Notes: generated by a model from the sequence alone, not told the origin. A DNA stretch of 64,000 nucleotides from Climacium dendroides (GCA_950106755.1 OX467083.1:35521029-35585028), one strand, 5' to 3'; counted from the stretch's first letter, positions 25,407 to 37,184 are shown. Made by a program: numbers and translations.

Positions 25407-25760
25407 CACCAAAGTTGGAAAAGACCATATATTGATGTAAATTTGGCATGTAAAGAGTTAATTAGATGATATATCTTGTAGCAAAATTTCAAACCATTTG
25501 GTCTATAGGATACACTAGGTCAAAGTCAGTTGTGTTAGTTTGAGGTATCTTTGGAAGAATTAGAAAGTATTAGGAAAAAACCCACCAAAGTTGGAAAATC
25601 TCTTAGATTGAAATGAAAATTGGTATATAAGTAATTGAGTAGTTCATCTATATTGTGAATAATTTTTAAGTCATTTAAAGCTCCTTTCCATTATTCATGA
25701 TAGATCAAACTTAGATATGGTAGTTTTCAAGACATTGTGGGAACTATATAGACTAAATAA
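25407..25760 (+). repeat. ~176-bp tandem duplication
   Basis: CACCAAAGTTGGAAAA begins both units, at 25407 and 25583, followed by alignable but diverged sequence (GATGTAAATTTGG / GAAATGAAAATTGG, then AGTTAATTAG / AGTAATTGAG). The period is close to that of the 13.8-14.3 kb repeat. Confidence 0.5.
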
Positions 25761-26974
25761 GCCAAAAGTAAAAAATTGGGAATCTATTGTTATTGATATT
25801 TGAACTTCTTAATCAACTTGAATACTAGCCCCTTGGTTTATGGAACTAATCCCTAGCCTCTTGCCAATATCAAACTATGAGAGTTCTAAATTTGTCACTT
25901 GGGACTCATGATTTTCTTTATTTACAAGTTTAAGTCAAGTTTCATATACAAAAAGTCCCAAAATAAATGTAAAAACAAAACAGTCAATATAATATTTGGT
26001 TCTAAATAGAAAGTTTTTTCCATGTAAATAGGGTAGAAACCTAAAAATTGTAGAATTTGTAGATATAAGTGGATATTGCCCAAACTACCTAAAGTTGTTG
26101 TGCATGTGACAAATCATGAAGGAACAAATGTGAGAATCCTAAATCAATTTTGCAAGAGAGATATTAGCTTCCCAATGAATTGTGTGAAATAATAGAAATC
26201 CCAATAATTAGCTTATAAGTTACATGAACTTAAGACTGGCTAGTGGAGGGCATCTAAGACTAAAGTATGGTGTTTTAAGGTTGAAATCAAGCCAAGAATC
26301 TAATGGCAAAATTGATTTGTCAAGATTCCTTTTTGTGTGGAAGATTTTATGTTCATCAATAATTTAAAAAGATAGCAAGATTTCATTCTCCTTCCTCAAA
26401 AGCTCAAATTTGTAAAGTAAAAATATGAATTTATACATCTTTTGTGGAATTCCTTGAGATATTTTACAAGTAGTTTAAGAATTTTTTGACTGTCAGAAAA
26501 TATCTTTTAGACAGTCAATTGTCAAAACCTACAATGGAAAAATTCTTAGAAATTATCCAAGTTACAATAAATCTCTAAGTTGTGTTGGGTCTTGATGAGT
26601 TTGTCATGAAGGAAAAGGAATTAGGAAGTTCTTGCAAACCAAAAATAGCCTTATTGAAGCCAATAGTGCAAATTTGTTTGTAATTTGTAGTCTTTCTCCA
26701 AAAGTTAAAATTTAAGACCATCATAGAAAGTAGAAAATCAAAAAATTGGGATGAAAATCTTAATTGATAAGTTTATTTGTAAGAAAATGAGAAGGGGTGT
26801 AGCCCATTGGAAAAATATTTAAAGGCACCAATTCCCCTTTCAAAACACCCCTTGTTGTTATTTTAACTCCATTGGTTTATTAATTTGAAGTTTAGCTATT
26901 TATGCCAAATCACCAATTGCTTGTTATTAAGAATTTTTGTGCTCATTGTTGTGGTTTTCTAAGTTTTTTCAAGA
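25761..26974. other. Spacer, no gene recognised
   Basis: Mixed AT-rich sequence without a usable ORF or clear repeat ends. Confidence 0.35.
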
Positions 26975-27322
26975 GGACATTTAGATATCATCAAAGCTTG
27001 CTATTGTATGCACTTGAAATAAGTACTTTTTTAATTTAGTATATGATTTAAGTAGCTATTGTAACACAAATTTATATATTTTTATGTTCTTCAATATTTT
27101 GGAATAGATCAAGTTCAATTTCCACATAACAAATTTATCCAAGTCTTCTAGAAAAACATCATTCATTAAATACTAGAAGATAATTGGTGCATTTATCAAT
27201 CCAAATGACATATCATTGTATTCAAAATGTCCATATGTTGTTTGAAATGTAGTCTTTCATTCATCTCCTTCTTTTACGTGTACCAAATTATATGATCCAT
27301 TTAGATCTATCTTTGTGCAAAG
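26975..27322 (-). pseudogene. Ty3/gypsy reverse transcriptase relic
   Basis: On the minus strand from 27320: KIDLNGSYNLVHVKEGDE, then KTTFQTTYGHFEYNDMSFG, LINAPIIF and YLMNDVF, then LDKFVM. This is the unmistakable Ty3/gypsy order (K-x-DL-x-x-YN, RT-x-YG-x-FE, MPFGL-x-NAP, MN-x-x-F). Stops replace the usual W after GDE and Q after the NAP-x-x-F block, and the expected YLDD box reads WKLN with one codon lost, so the catalytic aspartates are gone. The reading continues weakly to about 26975. Sequence on both sides is unrelated, so it is a short truncated relic. Confidence 0.75.
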
Positions 27323-29060
27323 GGTTGGTTTGTAAACTTAGATTGATTTCGTAAGCTAGGGCTAGTTTTGTAAACCAATGACTAGATTTGTATTGCCATT
27401 GACTAATTTTTGTAGCAAAGAGTTAATTTAAGAATTCTAAACCTACATTTTGATAAGATATAAAACCATTTTTGACAAGTAGAATAAAATTGAGGTAGTT
27501 AAACAATCAAGGACATCAAGAGGCTAGCTAGTGGTTCCTTCTAAAATTAAAATCAAAAGCTAAAACCAAAATTAGGGAGAAGAAAGTGAGAATTTGAGGC
27601 ATTGAGTGCTTGTAATGGAAGAACCTAACAAAGAAGTGAGAGGTTGAGGTGGAAGTGAAGGATTTAGGAATGAATGATAGAATGAAGTTGTGGTTTAGTT
27701 AATGAGGAAGTTAGCTAAATCAAAATAAAGATAGGAAGAAATTTCAAGAATTCCATCTGGCCATTAGGAATTAAATTTAAAAAATAATTGGTTTCGATGG
27801 GGGAAGAAGAACCTTGCATTAGTCAATTATTTTCTTGAAGTTTAAATCAAGTATTCTATTTCCAAGTCAATTAAATGAATTGATAGGATATCAATAATTG
27901 AATAAAATAGTATTGGAAGGAAAAATATTGGAAAAGAAAATGAGAAGAAGTAGAAAGAAGGGAACTTTAAAATGAACTCGGAATTATCTTTGATTTTCAA
28001 TTTCACAACTTGTATCAAAAGCATATATTAGTAGTAATGAGCACAATTCAAACAAGGACAAGATGGCAAATGAGGAAGGATTTGAGGCATGTTTGACCCC
28101 TTCATGAATGAGAATCAAAGAGAGATGAGTTCCTAAAACCCATAAATTTCCGTTAAATTTTGTAAGTAGGAACCTTAAAACCTAGCCAAAGTACAAAATA
28201 GAATCAAACCTTTGAGGTTAGATTTTATTTAAAGTTTAGTTTCAAATACTTATAAAAGAAGTCCAAAAACTCCTAAAAACATAAGACATTAAAAATATAG
28301 ATAAAACAAATAAAATAAGAAGTGAATGAAGTTTAGGAGCTAGATTGGATAAAAAATAGTTAAAATCATCCAAAAATAACAAAAATTAAAAATTAAAAAA
28401 TTGAAAAAATATAGAGTTTAAATGTGGAATCAAAAGTGGATTTTGAATTGCAAGTTGTATGTAATTAGCTAATGAGTTTGAAGCACCAATAAGCGGTCAA
28501 ATTTCATCCATTCATAACTTTCAATAGAAAGGCTCAATCTTTAAGAATCAGCATTTTGGATAAGTAAAATAAAAATCTATATACATATATTAAAAGTCTA
28601 AAAATAACAAACTAACGAGTAATTCAATGCCTTGGGAAGAAATAGATGTCAAATTAAAATCTTTTGAAGATAACCAAAGAAGGAATTTAGATTTAGATTC
28701 TCTTGGAAGGAAATTAGGGAAGTCCAAAACTAACTCAAACTTTGAAAATCACTTATAAACCCATGAGATGATGAAGAATAAAGTTTAGAATTAAGAATGG
28801 ATGGATCTAAGGAGATTTTGTCCATCCAAGGGACAAATTTAGATTTTAAACCAAATTTATAGCAAAAATTTGAAGTCAAATTATCTTTGGGAGTTGGTAG
28901 AAAAAGGTGGATGAAGTTGAAATTGCCATTCCAAGGCTTAAGTTTATCCAACACCAACTTTTTCTAAGAACATTAGATTTAGATGAATTTTATGTTTTTA
29001 AAAATGGCATGATCTGATCTTTAACTTAATATTGACTAGTGTATCCTGTGTTGTTGCCAC
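27323..29060. other. A-rich spacer, no gene recognised
   Basis: No motif, repeat end or long ORF. Words such as AGGAAGAA and AAGTCCAAAA are frequent but not in register. Confidence 0.35.
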
Positions 29061-29064
29061 AGTC

Positions 29065-29352
29065 AAAACAAAAGTAAAACTAATTTTCTAAATTTTTAGT
29101 TCATAAAAACTTCAAAATTTAATAATCTTCACACCATACGTCCAAATGCCATGAAACAAAGCCCATGCACCTCTCCTCGCCGAGAGCTTTTTGACAATAC
29201 CAAAATTGAGACCAAAATATAAGTAAAAGTAATTTTCTAATTTTTTAGAACCAAAAATAACTCAAAATGCATAACTTTCACACCGTACGTCCGAACGCCA
29301 CGAAACGAAGCCAGTGCACCCCTCCTTGTCGAGGGCTTTCTAACAGTACCAA
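29065..29352 (+). repeat. ~149-bp tandem duplication
   Basis: The block CTTCACACCATACGTCC..CATGAAACAAAGCC.. (from 29128) recurs 149 bp on as TTTCACACCGTACGTCC..CACGAAACGAAGCC (from 29277). Both are followed by GCACC(T/C)CTCCT, (C/T)GAG(A/G)GCTTT and ACA(A/G)TACCAA. The second unit keeps more CpG than the first; the changes are mostly C-to-T/G-to-A, as expected from methylated-cytosine decay. Confidence 0.7.
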
Positions 29353-29515
29353 GCATGCAACCGGGGGACACACAATCTAGGAGATCTCAATGTGACAAAC
29401 AAAACAAACATCTTATCTTAATGTATAGATAAATGATTACTGCAAACCTTTGCCCCAAAAAATCATTGTAGCCTTGTTTAGTTCAAAGGTTGGGCCAAAA
29501 GTTGTATTTCATGCG

Positions 29516-30185
29516 TTAACCCCTAAAGTCCTATCAACAGTCCCATTGTTCCCTTAGGGAACAAAATGAATTTTGGACAGGCTCCTCTGGTCTCAATATT
29601 TGTTGTAGTTTTCTGAATTTTTTGTAAGATAGAAAAACATAGTAGCTTTCCAAAAATATAATTTTTATTTTAATTAGAACCCTTGAGCAAAAGTTATAAC
29701 ACAAAAGCCTTTTTTTAATCCAATGGGCAAAAAAAAACTTCAAAAAAACTTATAGTAAAACATTTTAAAATTTTATTTTGTATAAATTATATCTTTATGT
29801 ACATGGAAAGCTTTTATTTATTCTATTTGGCTTCATTATGTGGAAGTTCCAAACAATCTTGTTTGTTGGGCAATCAAAACATTTTCTTGAAAAAATAACT
29901 ACTTGGATTCATTTCTATATTCAATTTTCATAATTTTTCAAAAACAAAAGTTTCATAAGGTTAAAATCTTGTGCTAGAACAATCTCACTATTGGAATTAA
30001 TGTATTTCAATTCATCTTAGAACTATTAACAATTTAAAATTTCCTTCCATCTTGAACCTACTTCAACTTAACAATTTTTTAATGAGTTAAAACTAAGTGT
30101 GTATTTTTTTTTTAAATTCCTAAACTCTCAACTCAATTTTATATTATATAAAATTAGAAATTCAAAATCAATAGAAGTATTGAAA
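29516..30185 (+). repeat. TTAA-family element, subfamily A, 3'-truncated (copy A3)
   Basis: Starts TTAACCCCTAAAGTCC and keeps the GTTCCCTTAGGGAAC palindrome and the AGGCTCCT(A/C)TGG, ATATAATTTTTATTT and ATTTCAATTCATCTTAGA blocks. Similarity to A1 and A2 stops at about 30185; the terminal inverted repeat on the right is missing. Confidence 0.65.
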
Positions 30186-31157
30186 TGCTCAGATAAACCA
30201 ACTAGCAAAGATGACACATTTTGTCCTTTACAACAAGAAAATCACTAGAAAAAAAACCCGAATCTTTTTGAAAAAATCTATTGCTATCTTGGATTATTAG
30301 ATGATACCATCTTTGACAAATATCACAATTTATTTTAAATTTTGAAAATTCTCCTTTAAAATTTTGAAAGTGGATATCAAACTTATTTTTTCATCTTCAA
30401 AATGATGGTCAAACCAAATGCATCAATCAAGTGTCAGAACAATATTTGTATTGTACCATCAATTAGTAGAAAGAAAATTGAATCTAATATTTGACATTAG
30501 TTGAATTTGTATATTACAACACCTGCTACACCTCAATTCAACAAATATCATTTTATACCAATTATGAATATCACCTAAAGTTTGATCTATTAAATTTTTC
30601 AAAGACAAGCAATTTGGAAGTCAAAGACTTAGCAATATGATATTCACAATTTAAAAACCATGAAACTTCATTTAAAAAAAACTCAAGATTTTTAAAAGAC
30701 ATCAATACATGTATTTAAAAAATAGTCACCTTCATTCTAAATCAATAAGAAAGTTTGGCTCTTTCGCCCTTCGATACACCATTAAGATTCATCAATTATA
30801 TAATAAACTAGACTATCATTGACTAGGATCATTTTCTATTCAATGACAAGTCAACTAGTTACTTATTGATTGAAATTCTTAACATCTATGAAGGAATATT
30901 CACTTTTTCATATTGTCGTGTTGTGAATTTGTATATAATATAAATTTGCATCGATATATTATTATAATAAGATTTTATGAAGAAAATTGTTGATGATGCT
31001 TTCAATGGCTTCAAGGTGACGCTTGTAACTAACAAAGAATGATATAAATAATTCAACCTTGGATTAGCTTCATCAATTTGAGATAGTCTTATTGATTCTA
31101 TAGAATTTGTGATTCATTGTGAAGTTTGATTTTTAAATGTCAAACTAGAGGGATTTC
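30186..31157. other. AT-rich spacer
   Basis: No gene or clear repeat end recognised. Confidence 0.35.
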
Positions 31158-31640
31158 ATGAAGTCGCAAGATCTTGAACCTCAACTAAAAGCAAATTTAG
31201 AACTTTTTTTATCTCAACTACCGGATGAGTCAGCCCAACCGATGTTAACGATACCACAACAAATCCGTCCATGAAAAGAAAATGAACCTTCTTGACCGCT
31301 AAAACAACCTTGTGTAGAATAGTGTTGACATGACAATCTCCAAAGAGATATCCGTGCTTTGGTAATTCTGCTTCAAGTTGATTGTGTTGAACCAAGTACT
31401 CAAGATGTGACTTTTAAAGGCAATTTTGAAGGTTTAAATGAAGAGCATTACTATTATATGGTTAGGTCGATTAAAAGAAGTCCTAGCCACCAATGTTGAT
31501 TGAAAAAACCAGTGAATCCTTTAACATAAGCTAAATGTGGAGATTATGTGGTTGCTACTGTTCTGCGTATTCTTGCAAATGAAGTAGTAGTATTCTTTGA
31601 CTTCAATTTTTACCTCTGTTTGGCTTTTATTTTAGTGTAG
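31158..31640 (+). pseudogene. Decayed copy 1 of an unrecognised protein family
   Basis: A single frame of 161 codons runs from ATG (31158) to TAG (31640) with six internal stops, four of them TGA, as expected from CGA-to-TGA decay at methylated CpG. It reads protein-like throughout: MKSQDLEPQ, LFLSQLPDE, then RALVILLQ, YYMVRSIKRS..HQC and CGDYVVATVLRIL. The same blocks occur in the same order at 33417-33800 (LEPQ, LSQL, HxNLQ, ALVILLQ, MVxSIxRSxxHQC), which strongly suggests real common ancestry at protein level. I do not recognise the family. It could be a gene fragment carried by a transposon or an old low-copy gene. Confidence 0.5.
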
Positions 31641-31793
31641 TGGTCATTTTGTATTTTGTAGTTCATCCATATGTTTAGAATAGAAGGATAGAAGTTTAAA
31701 CAAGATTTATCAACTAGATTTTAACTTTTGTGGTAGTTTGGGCCTTTGGAGGTGAATAAAAAATTTTAGAAAGAATTTCCTATGTCTAAGCTT

Positions 31794-31941
31794 CACTAAA
31801 AAATTTAGTTTTTCTGTTGTTTTGGTCGCGTTGATCCGGTCAAAATCTAACAGAAATCTGTCAGATTTCAACAGATTTCTGTCAGATTTTGACCGGATCA
31901 ACGCGACCAAAACAACAGAAAAACTAAATTTTCTAGTAGTG
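31794..31941. mobile_element. Palindromic mini-CACTA element, 148 bp
   Basis: Starts CACTA and ends TAGTG. The two arms of about 67 bp are almost perfect inverted copies around a short centre near 31862-31870; each arm contains GGTCGCGTTGATCCGGTC or its complement. The right end read inward is CACTACTAGAAAATTT, a classic CACTA-type terminus. A truncated relative starts at 58382. Overlapping ORFs on both strands here are artefacts of the palindrome. Confidence 0.75.
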
Positions 31942-32726
31942 AAGGAGGGTTTGAAGACCCATGGTGATTATACATGGGTTGTTCCCCCTATCTTAAAGTC
32001 TATTTATTAGGAAGGTCCCATTTTTCCTCTGTCTAGTCAGATTTGTGTGTGAAAAAGGAGAGAAAAAAAAATCGTAACTTCAAAGAGCAATAGCTTCTAA
32101 TGTATGTTGAAAATTTGAGGGTTTGCTTTTCAAGTTTTTGTGCTTCTAAAAGATCATTCTTGCTTTATTTGAACTTGTGAGTGAAAAATTATAAGCAAAT
32201 GAGTGGAAGAGGGTCTACTGCCATCCAAATGAAGAAGAGCAAAAATTTGAGTGACCATCATGACTTGTAAAATTCACCTTTTCTTTTGAGATTTAGAAAC
32301 ATTAGAGTAGTCTTCTATAGATTTCTAAATACTCAATTCTCGAAGCATTTTGAGCATTTTAGTGAAAGTTATGAGAATTTGAATGAAGAATGGTCTAGTG
32401 TCTTTCTATTTGGAGAGTTTAGATGAGTTTTGCAGGTGGATGCATTTGATGTATCTTTTGATACATTCTCCCGTGGCAAACTTTGTTCCGTTTTGTGTTC
32501 ATAATTAAACACTTTCAATTTGTAACTATATCATGGTGGTGAGGTTAGATTAATAGTGGGCGAGACCATTGAGTGTGTATCAAGTAAGTAGTACTAATTT
32601 CCCCTTGTGGTGAGGCTGGAGTAATGACCAATAAACCATAAGTTTTGGTGGTGATGCAAATATAGATGCAAATTGCCCTTATCCTGTAGATAATTGCAGG
32701 TACCCAAGTAGTCATGAAAACTACTT
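31942..32726. other. Spacer, no gene recognised
   Basis: Contains short G/T-rich stretches (GGTGGTGAGG at 32533, GTGGTGAGGC at 32608) that suggest a weak duplication. No coding match. Confidence 0.3.
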
Positions 32727-32990
32727 GGAGATGTTTGTATTTGAGGCTTTGGGCTGACGGTAGATACTAATGAGGCTTTTAAGCCTAATTAGCGTTAGAT
32801 ACTACTAGATGCCTCAGATCTTAAGTACAAATAGGGTTGTTAGTCAAAGACAATTTGTGTTTTGAAAACAAGATTGGTCTTAAGAAAATTTATTTCTTTT
32901 CCTCATCTTCCAACCTCATCATTTTTAGTTGCAACCAAATACCCCATATATTCCTAAAGCAAACTCCTCTCCCCCCTACAACGTTTTTGT
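32727..32990 (+). repeat. Dispersed repeat D (copy 1)
   Basis: Aligns over about 255 bp, in inverted orientation, with 58130-58381. Shared blocks: GGCTTTTAAGCCTAAT, GATACTACT.GATG.CTC, AAGACAATTT.TGTTTTG and CAAGATTGGT.TTAAGA. Both copies encode a similar short reading (DNLCF..KIG), so it may derive from a retroelement, but I cannot place it. Confidence 0.65.
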
Positions 32991-33416
32991 CTTTGAATTG
33001 CATCAAAAATCAAATGTACTAAGAAGACGCATATACCACTGCCTTCATTTGAAATCAACAACCATGAAGAATATGAGGCGAAAAAAGTATTAGATTCACA
33101 ATACAAGCATGGTAAGTTGAAATATTGTAATATATTAATGTGGATAAAACATCAATGAGTAATCAACAACAAATGTGATCAACACACTTGAAAAGATACA
33201 AGAATTTCATTGACTTTATTCTTATAAATCAAATCCTATTCAACAATAATTTCTAAAGAACCTTATATATAAAGATGAAAGATTTGTCACATAATAGCAA
33301 AAGAATATAATTTTATTTCTAATTTTAACAATTTATGGTGTCTTTCCATTTGGACTTCATTTTGCTTTTGATAGTTATGTATTCAAAACTCACTATATAT
33401 CTAACTACAAAGATTT
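32991..33416. other. AT-rich spacer
   Basis: Nothing recognised. Confidence 0.3.
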
Positions 33417-33876
33417 AAAGAATCATTAGACTTAGAGCCTCAACCAAAACTTGAATTTGAGTTTTATTTATCACAATTACTAGAGCAATCATTCCAATTC
33501 TTAGATCCTTGGTTGCCACAAAGGCACTCTCAAGAAGAAGTTAGACCCTTTGAACAACAACAAAAATTTCACATGGGTCATTTCTAGCACAGAAACCTTC
33601 AAAATAATGCTTGAGCCTTGGTGATTTTGTTGCAGCATAGAAACATACAATTTGAGGGGTGAAAAATATTTTTTGAAGGATGTTTTGAAGAAACCAATAC
33701 AAAATGTTATAGAAAAGTGTTACTTTTCTATGGTTCATTCAATAGAAAGAAGCCTAGATCATCAATGTTTGTTAATAGACCTTGTCCATCTTTTATCTAG
33801 AATTGAATATATTATATATAGTGCATACTACTATTTAATGAATTCTTACATTTATCAAAATGAAAAATCAAATTAA
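33417..33876 (+). pseudogene. Decayed copy 2 of the same unrecognised protein family
   Basis: Reads KESLDLEPQ, FYLSQLLEQ, HRNLQNN, ALVILLQ and FEG in one frame with three stops, then shifts frame near 33690 into CYFSMVHSIERSLDHQC, followed by LLIDLVHLLSRIEYI to 33876. Block order equals that of copy 1, 2.3 kb upstream on the same strand. Copy 2 has about 25 extra codons between LSQL and HxNLQ rich in Q, H and F. Divergence between the copies looks high, so the duplication is old. A weaker third hint is LPPTLTIP at about 34050, near QPMLTIP of copy 1, but I do not count it. Confidence 0.5.
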
Positions 33877-35083
33877 GACAAATGAATATTCTCCTATACA
33901 AATGTATTATAATCATTTATTTACACTTGCTTTGATTTATAAATCAATAACACTCATCTAAAATCCATCCTTGCCACTAATCTTCCTATACATGTCAATT
34001 TTTGCCTTAAATAAAAAATGACAACTATTGTTTCATCTACCTCAACATCATATAAGAATCCCCTACCACCAACATTGACAATCCCTCTTCAATCTATATT
34101 TACTTCAATGACAGATCTTAAAAAATAAAAATAAATTGACCTTCAAAACTCTGATCCATCAAAATGATGATATACATGCAAGACCAATTTCAACACTTCA
34201 AAAACACGTTCACTAAATGATACACAAAGAAAATCAAACAACTTTACAATAATACCCATACATTTATAAATGGATAGAAAACAACTTCATACATCTAAAA
34301 TTCTCTAGCAATTTTTGGAATAACAAATAAATCATAGACTTGAAAATAACAATTCTTCCTAACTTTGAATATGAAAATTACATGGATTTAGAAAAAAAAA
34401 TTAATTAAAAAAAATGTCTCAACAAAATTCCCTAATATCAATTGCCCATTGCATAACCTTCAAAAACTTGATACATGGCTTTATGTTCTTTTATGTTGCA
34501 CTAAAAAAACATATAAAATGAATATGCATATAAAGACACAAATCAACAATTCTAAAAATACTCTCCACAATTAAACAAATTAAAATTTAATCCTCCTCTT
34601 ACATATTACTCATTTAACATCCAATTGAAAATAATTAGCTCTTCCCTTTTACTTCAACAATTAATATAACACTAGTTAAATACTTTTCACTCGAGTCAAT
34701 GACTCTTCACCATTTTTATCATGTAATTAATTGTTAAATGACATTTTCGTTCCTTGGGGGCAACTCAAGGAATTTGCCACTACCTTTCTAGAGCAAGCTA
34801 ATAGGAGAATAGCTCATGGCAAATGATTCTATGCATTGTGTAGCTCTAAAATCAACCTCTCTCTTGCAACCTTGCAAAGAAGCATCCTCTAGCTAAGTAT
34901 TTGCCAATCCAAAACAATCTCTTAGAGGCATTGAAAATTTCAAATCATTTCAACCACGTTCAATGCCTACAAGAAGAGGAGAAAAATGTAGCAATTTTCA
35001 AAAGAAACATTCACAGAAGTTCCTTCAATTCTCGTTATTTCCTGGATAGAAGGCTCCTACAAGCACTAAATATCCTATAAGGG
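33877..35083. other. A/C-rich spacer
   Basis: No gene or clear repeat end recognised. Confidence 0.35.
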
Positions 35084-35323
35084 TTAATCTCTAAAGGTTT
35101 GTGACTATGTTTTCACCAAAATTGCTCTGAAATTGCCATTTCTGGTACAAGTACCATTTTTTTTAAATCATTTTTAGACACATGTAACTATAAGATCTTG
35201 TAGTACACTATTCTCATAAGATGTGGAAAAATTTCAGAAATTTCCACCATGTATATTGTAAAATATTAGCATTTGAATTGACAAAAGTAATTTTTTATGT
35301 GCAAAAAATCAAGTAGATGCACT
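35084..35323 (-). repeat. TTAA-family element, subfamily B, one end (copy B2a)
   Basis: Starts TTAATCTCTAAAGG and matches 51353-51600: TTTTCACCAAAA, then TGCCATTTCTGGTA.AAGTACCA, ACTATAAGATCTT and ATTAGCATTTGAATTGAC. Strand follows the common family orientation, in which B copies here read on the minus strand. Similarity ends at about 35323. Confidence 0.65.
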
Positions 35324-37184
35324 TCTGTAGTATAGAAATATTTGATTTTTAGGATAAAAACACTTAAAAGCAAAAAGTAGCAAAAAAAGTAAAATAAAAA
35401 GTAGCTTTCAACTTTTTATAGTGTAAATAAGGTAGTGTGGATGAATGGGGTATGATCTTGGATGAGAAAATGTAAAAGAATGAATGGGGTGCAAATGTGG
35501 ATGAATGGGATACAAATTTGGATGAAAAAAAGGAAATTGGATGAATGGGGCGCGAGCACCATCGACCTGGTTTTAAAAAATGGAAAAAACTGAAATTGAG
35601 TTCAGTGTTTCGGGTAGATCCACTCATCTGTAATCTTTTGCTTATAATTCAAAATTATTTTGTGCAAATTTGTGTGTATGCTTGTATTTATGGCGAGTGA
35701 ATTGTAAGAAATTTCTGTTTTGTTTGTACATCCTGGGATCAGAACACAGATTTTGAAAATCGCGGCAGTCACAAGGGTAAGAAAAACAGCGAATTTGAAA
35801 TCGCAATAACTTTTGATTCCAGAAGAATTTGAAGGCGCATTATATACCGTTGGAAAGAAGAGAGAAAATCAGTCAAGATAGGCGCAAAAATTTCACAAAT
35901 TGGTCAAAAATTGAGCAAGTTATCAACCGTCGAAGTTTGGAAAGTTGGAAAGTTACAGCGCAGATGTTAAATTTCAAAATGATCAAATTTTGAGGTCAAG
36001 AGTTCCGATTTTGTTCGATTTCATTGTAAGAATACATTCTTTGTGAGATTTGAGTAAGGATGGGGCAAATTGATCCAAAATTTTATAGTTGAAATTGGAA
36101 TTCGGGAACGGAGCAGAGGTGACTGATCTGGCTTCATTGTTGATTTCAAAATCTCAAAAGTTGAGAATCCGGAGGATTGGATTCCTCACACACAATCTTA
36201 CTTCAGATTGGATCCTCACAATCAAAACTTTATCTAGATCAGTAATCAGATTAATCAAATAATTTGAAATTAGAATTGTTGCGGCAGTGTGCAGGGAAGA
36301 TTAGGGATTCGGAGGAGTGCACACGGTGATAGGGTGCAGCGTGCGCTCATAGGCCCTCTTATTCACGGACATAAGGTCTGTTATCGCGGTCATAGGTCTA
36401 CTGTGGTGGTAATAGGACTGCCGCTCACGGTCATAGGGCTATAAGTGATTATAGGTCCTATAAACTATAAAATAAATTTTATAATATTAAAATTGAGATT
36501 TTGGATTTAAATTTGGACGGAATTTGTGGAATTAGTGTTCTTTGTGTTTGATAAATATTGTATGTGTTCTAGAAACAACTTACCTTGTGGTTTTGGACTT
36601 GTTGTCCTAAGACTTGTTGTCCAAATCTTAAAGAAGGAGAAAGCTAAGGACCAAGAATCTGGTACTAGTCCTAACCATTTCATACTTCTACATACTGGAC
36701 CTGTTGACCACTATGATAGACTCGCTTAGGCATTTTGCAAATAAGTTCGAAAAGCTCATGGACAACAAATATTGGACATGTTGACCCTAATATAAAAAGA
36801 AATAATTAATGAATATTTTGTACTATTTTAAAAAATATTATCTTGTATATGTGATTAGGTCATAGAGCATGCATAAATATAAGATTTGTTGACCAACTTG
36901 ACTTGTTGCCTAGAACTGTTGACATTCCTTTAGAACCCTATATAGGACTGTGACAGTCATGCCATTGTGTCTGCATACATAAGTAATGGTGCCAACTAAA
37001 TTGAGAGAACCTAGGAATAAGGGTGGGGAAAGAAAGAGAAAAAAAAATTCGGTATGTTGTTTGACATTAGTTTACATATTACTTATATCTACTTGAAAAA
37101 GTGACATTAGACACATATACGATAGGCTACGTTGGCTTATCCTTGGATGGACTCCTATACTAAAGGTGCTTTGTGGAAAAAGTA
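35324..37184. mobile_element. 1.9-kb segment splitting a TTAA-family copy
   Basis: Flanked by the two parts of a subfamily B element. GC is higher than in the flanks, particularly at 35740-36450. It holds two sets of short degenerate repeats: CGGTCATAGG(G/T)CT-like words at 36340-36450 and GAC(T/C)TGTTG(A/T)CC-like words at 36590-36950. No retroelement protein was found; a 67-codon ORF (36526-36729) is unremarkable. It could be a solo LTR or a non-autonomous insertion; no clean target-site duplication was found. Confidence 0.4.

Noticed and set aside
31710..32010. Two similar ORFs on opposite strands sharing IRSKSxRNL and TKTTEKLNFL
   Set aside because: The identity of the two proteins is produced by the palindromic mini-CACTA element, not by duplicated genes.
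34030..34110. Possible third copy of the unknown protein family (LPPTLTIP near 34050)
   Set aside because: Only one short block resembles QPMLTIP of copy 1; the other blocks are missing, so chance is likely.
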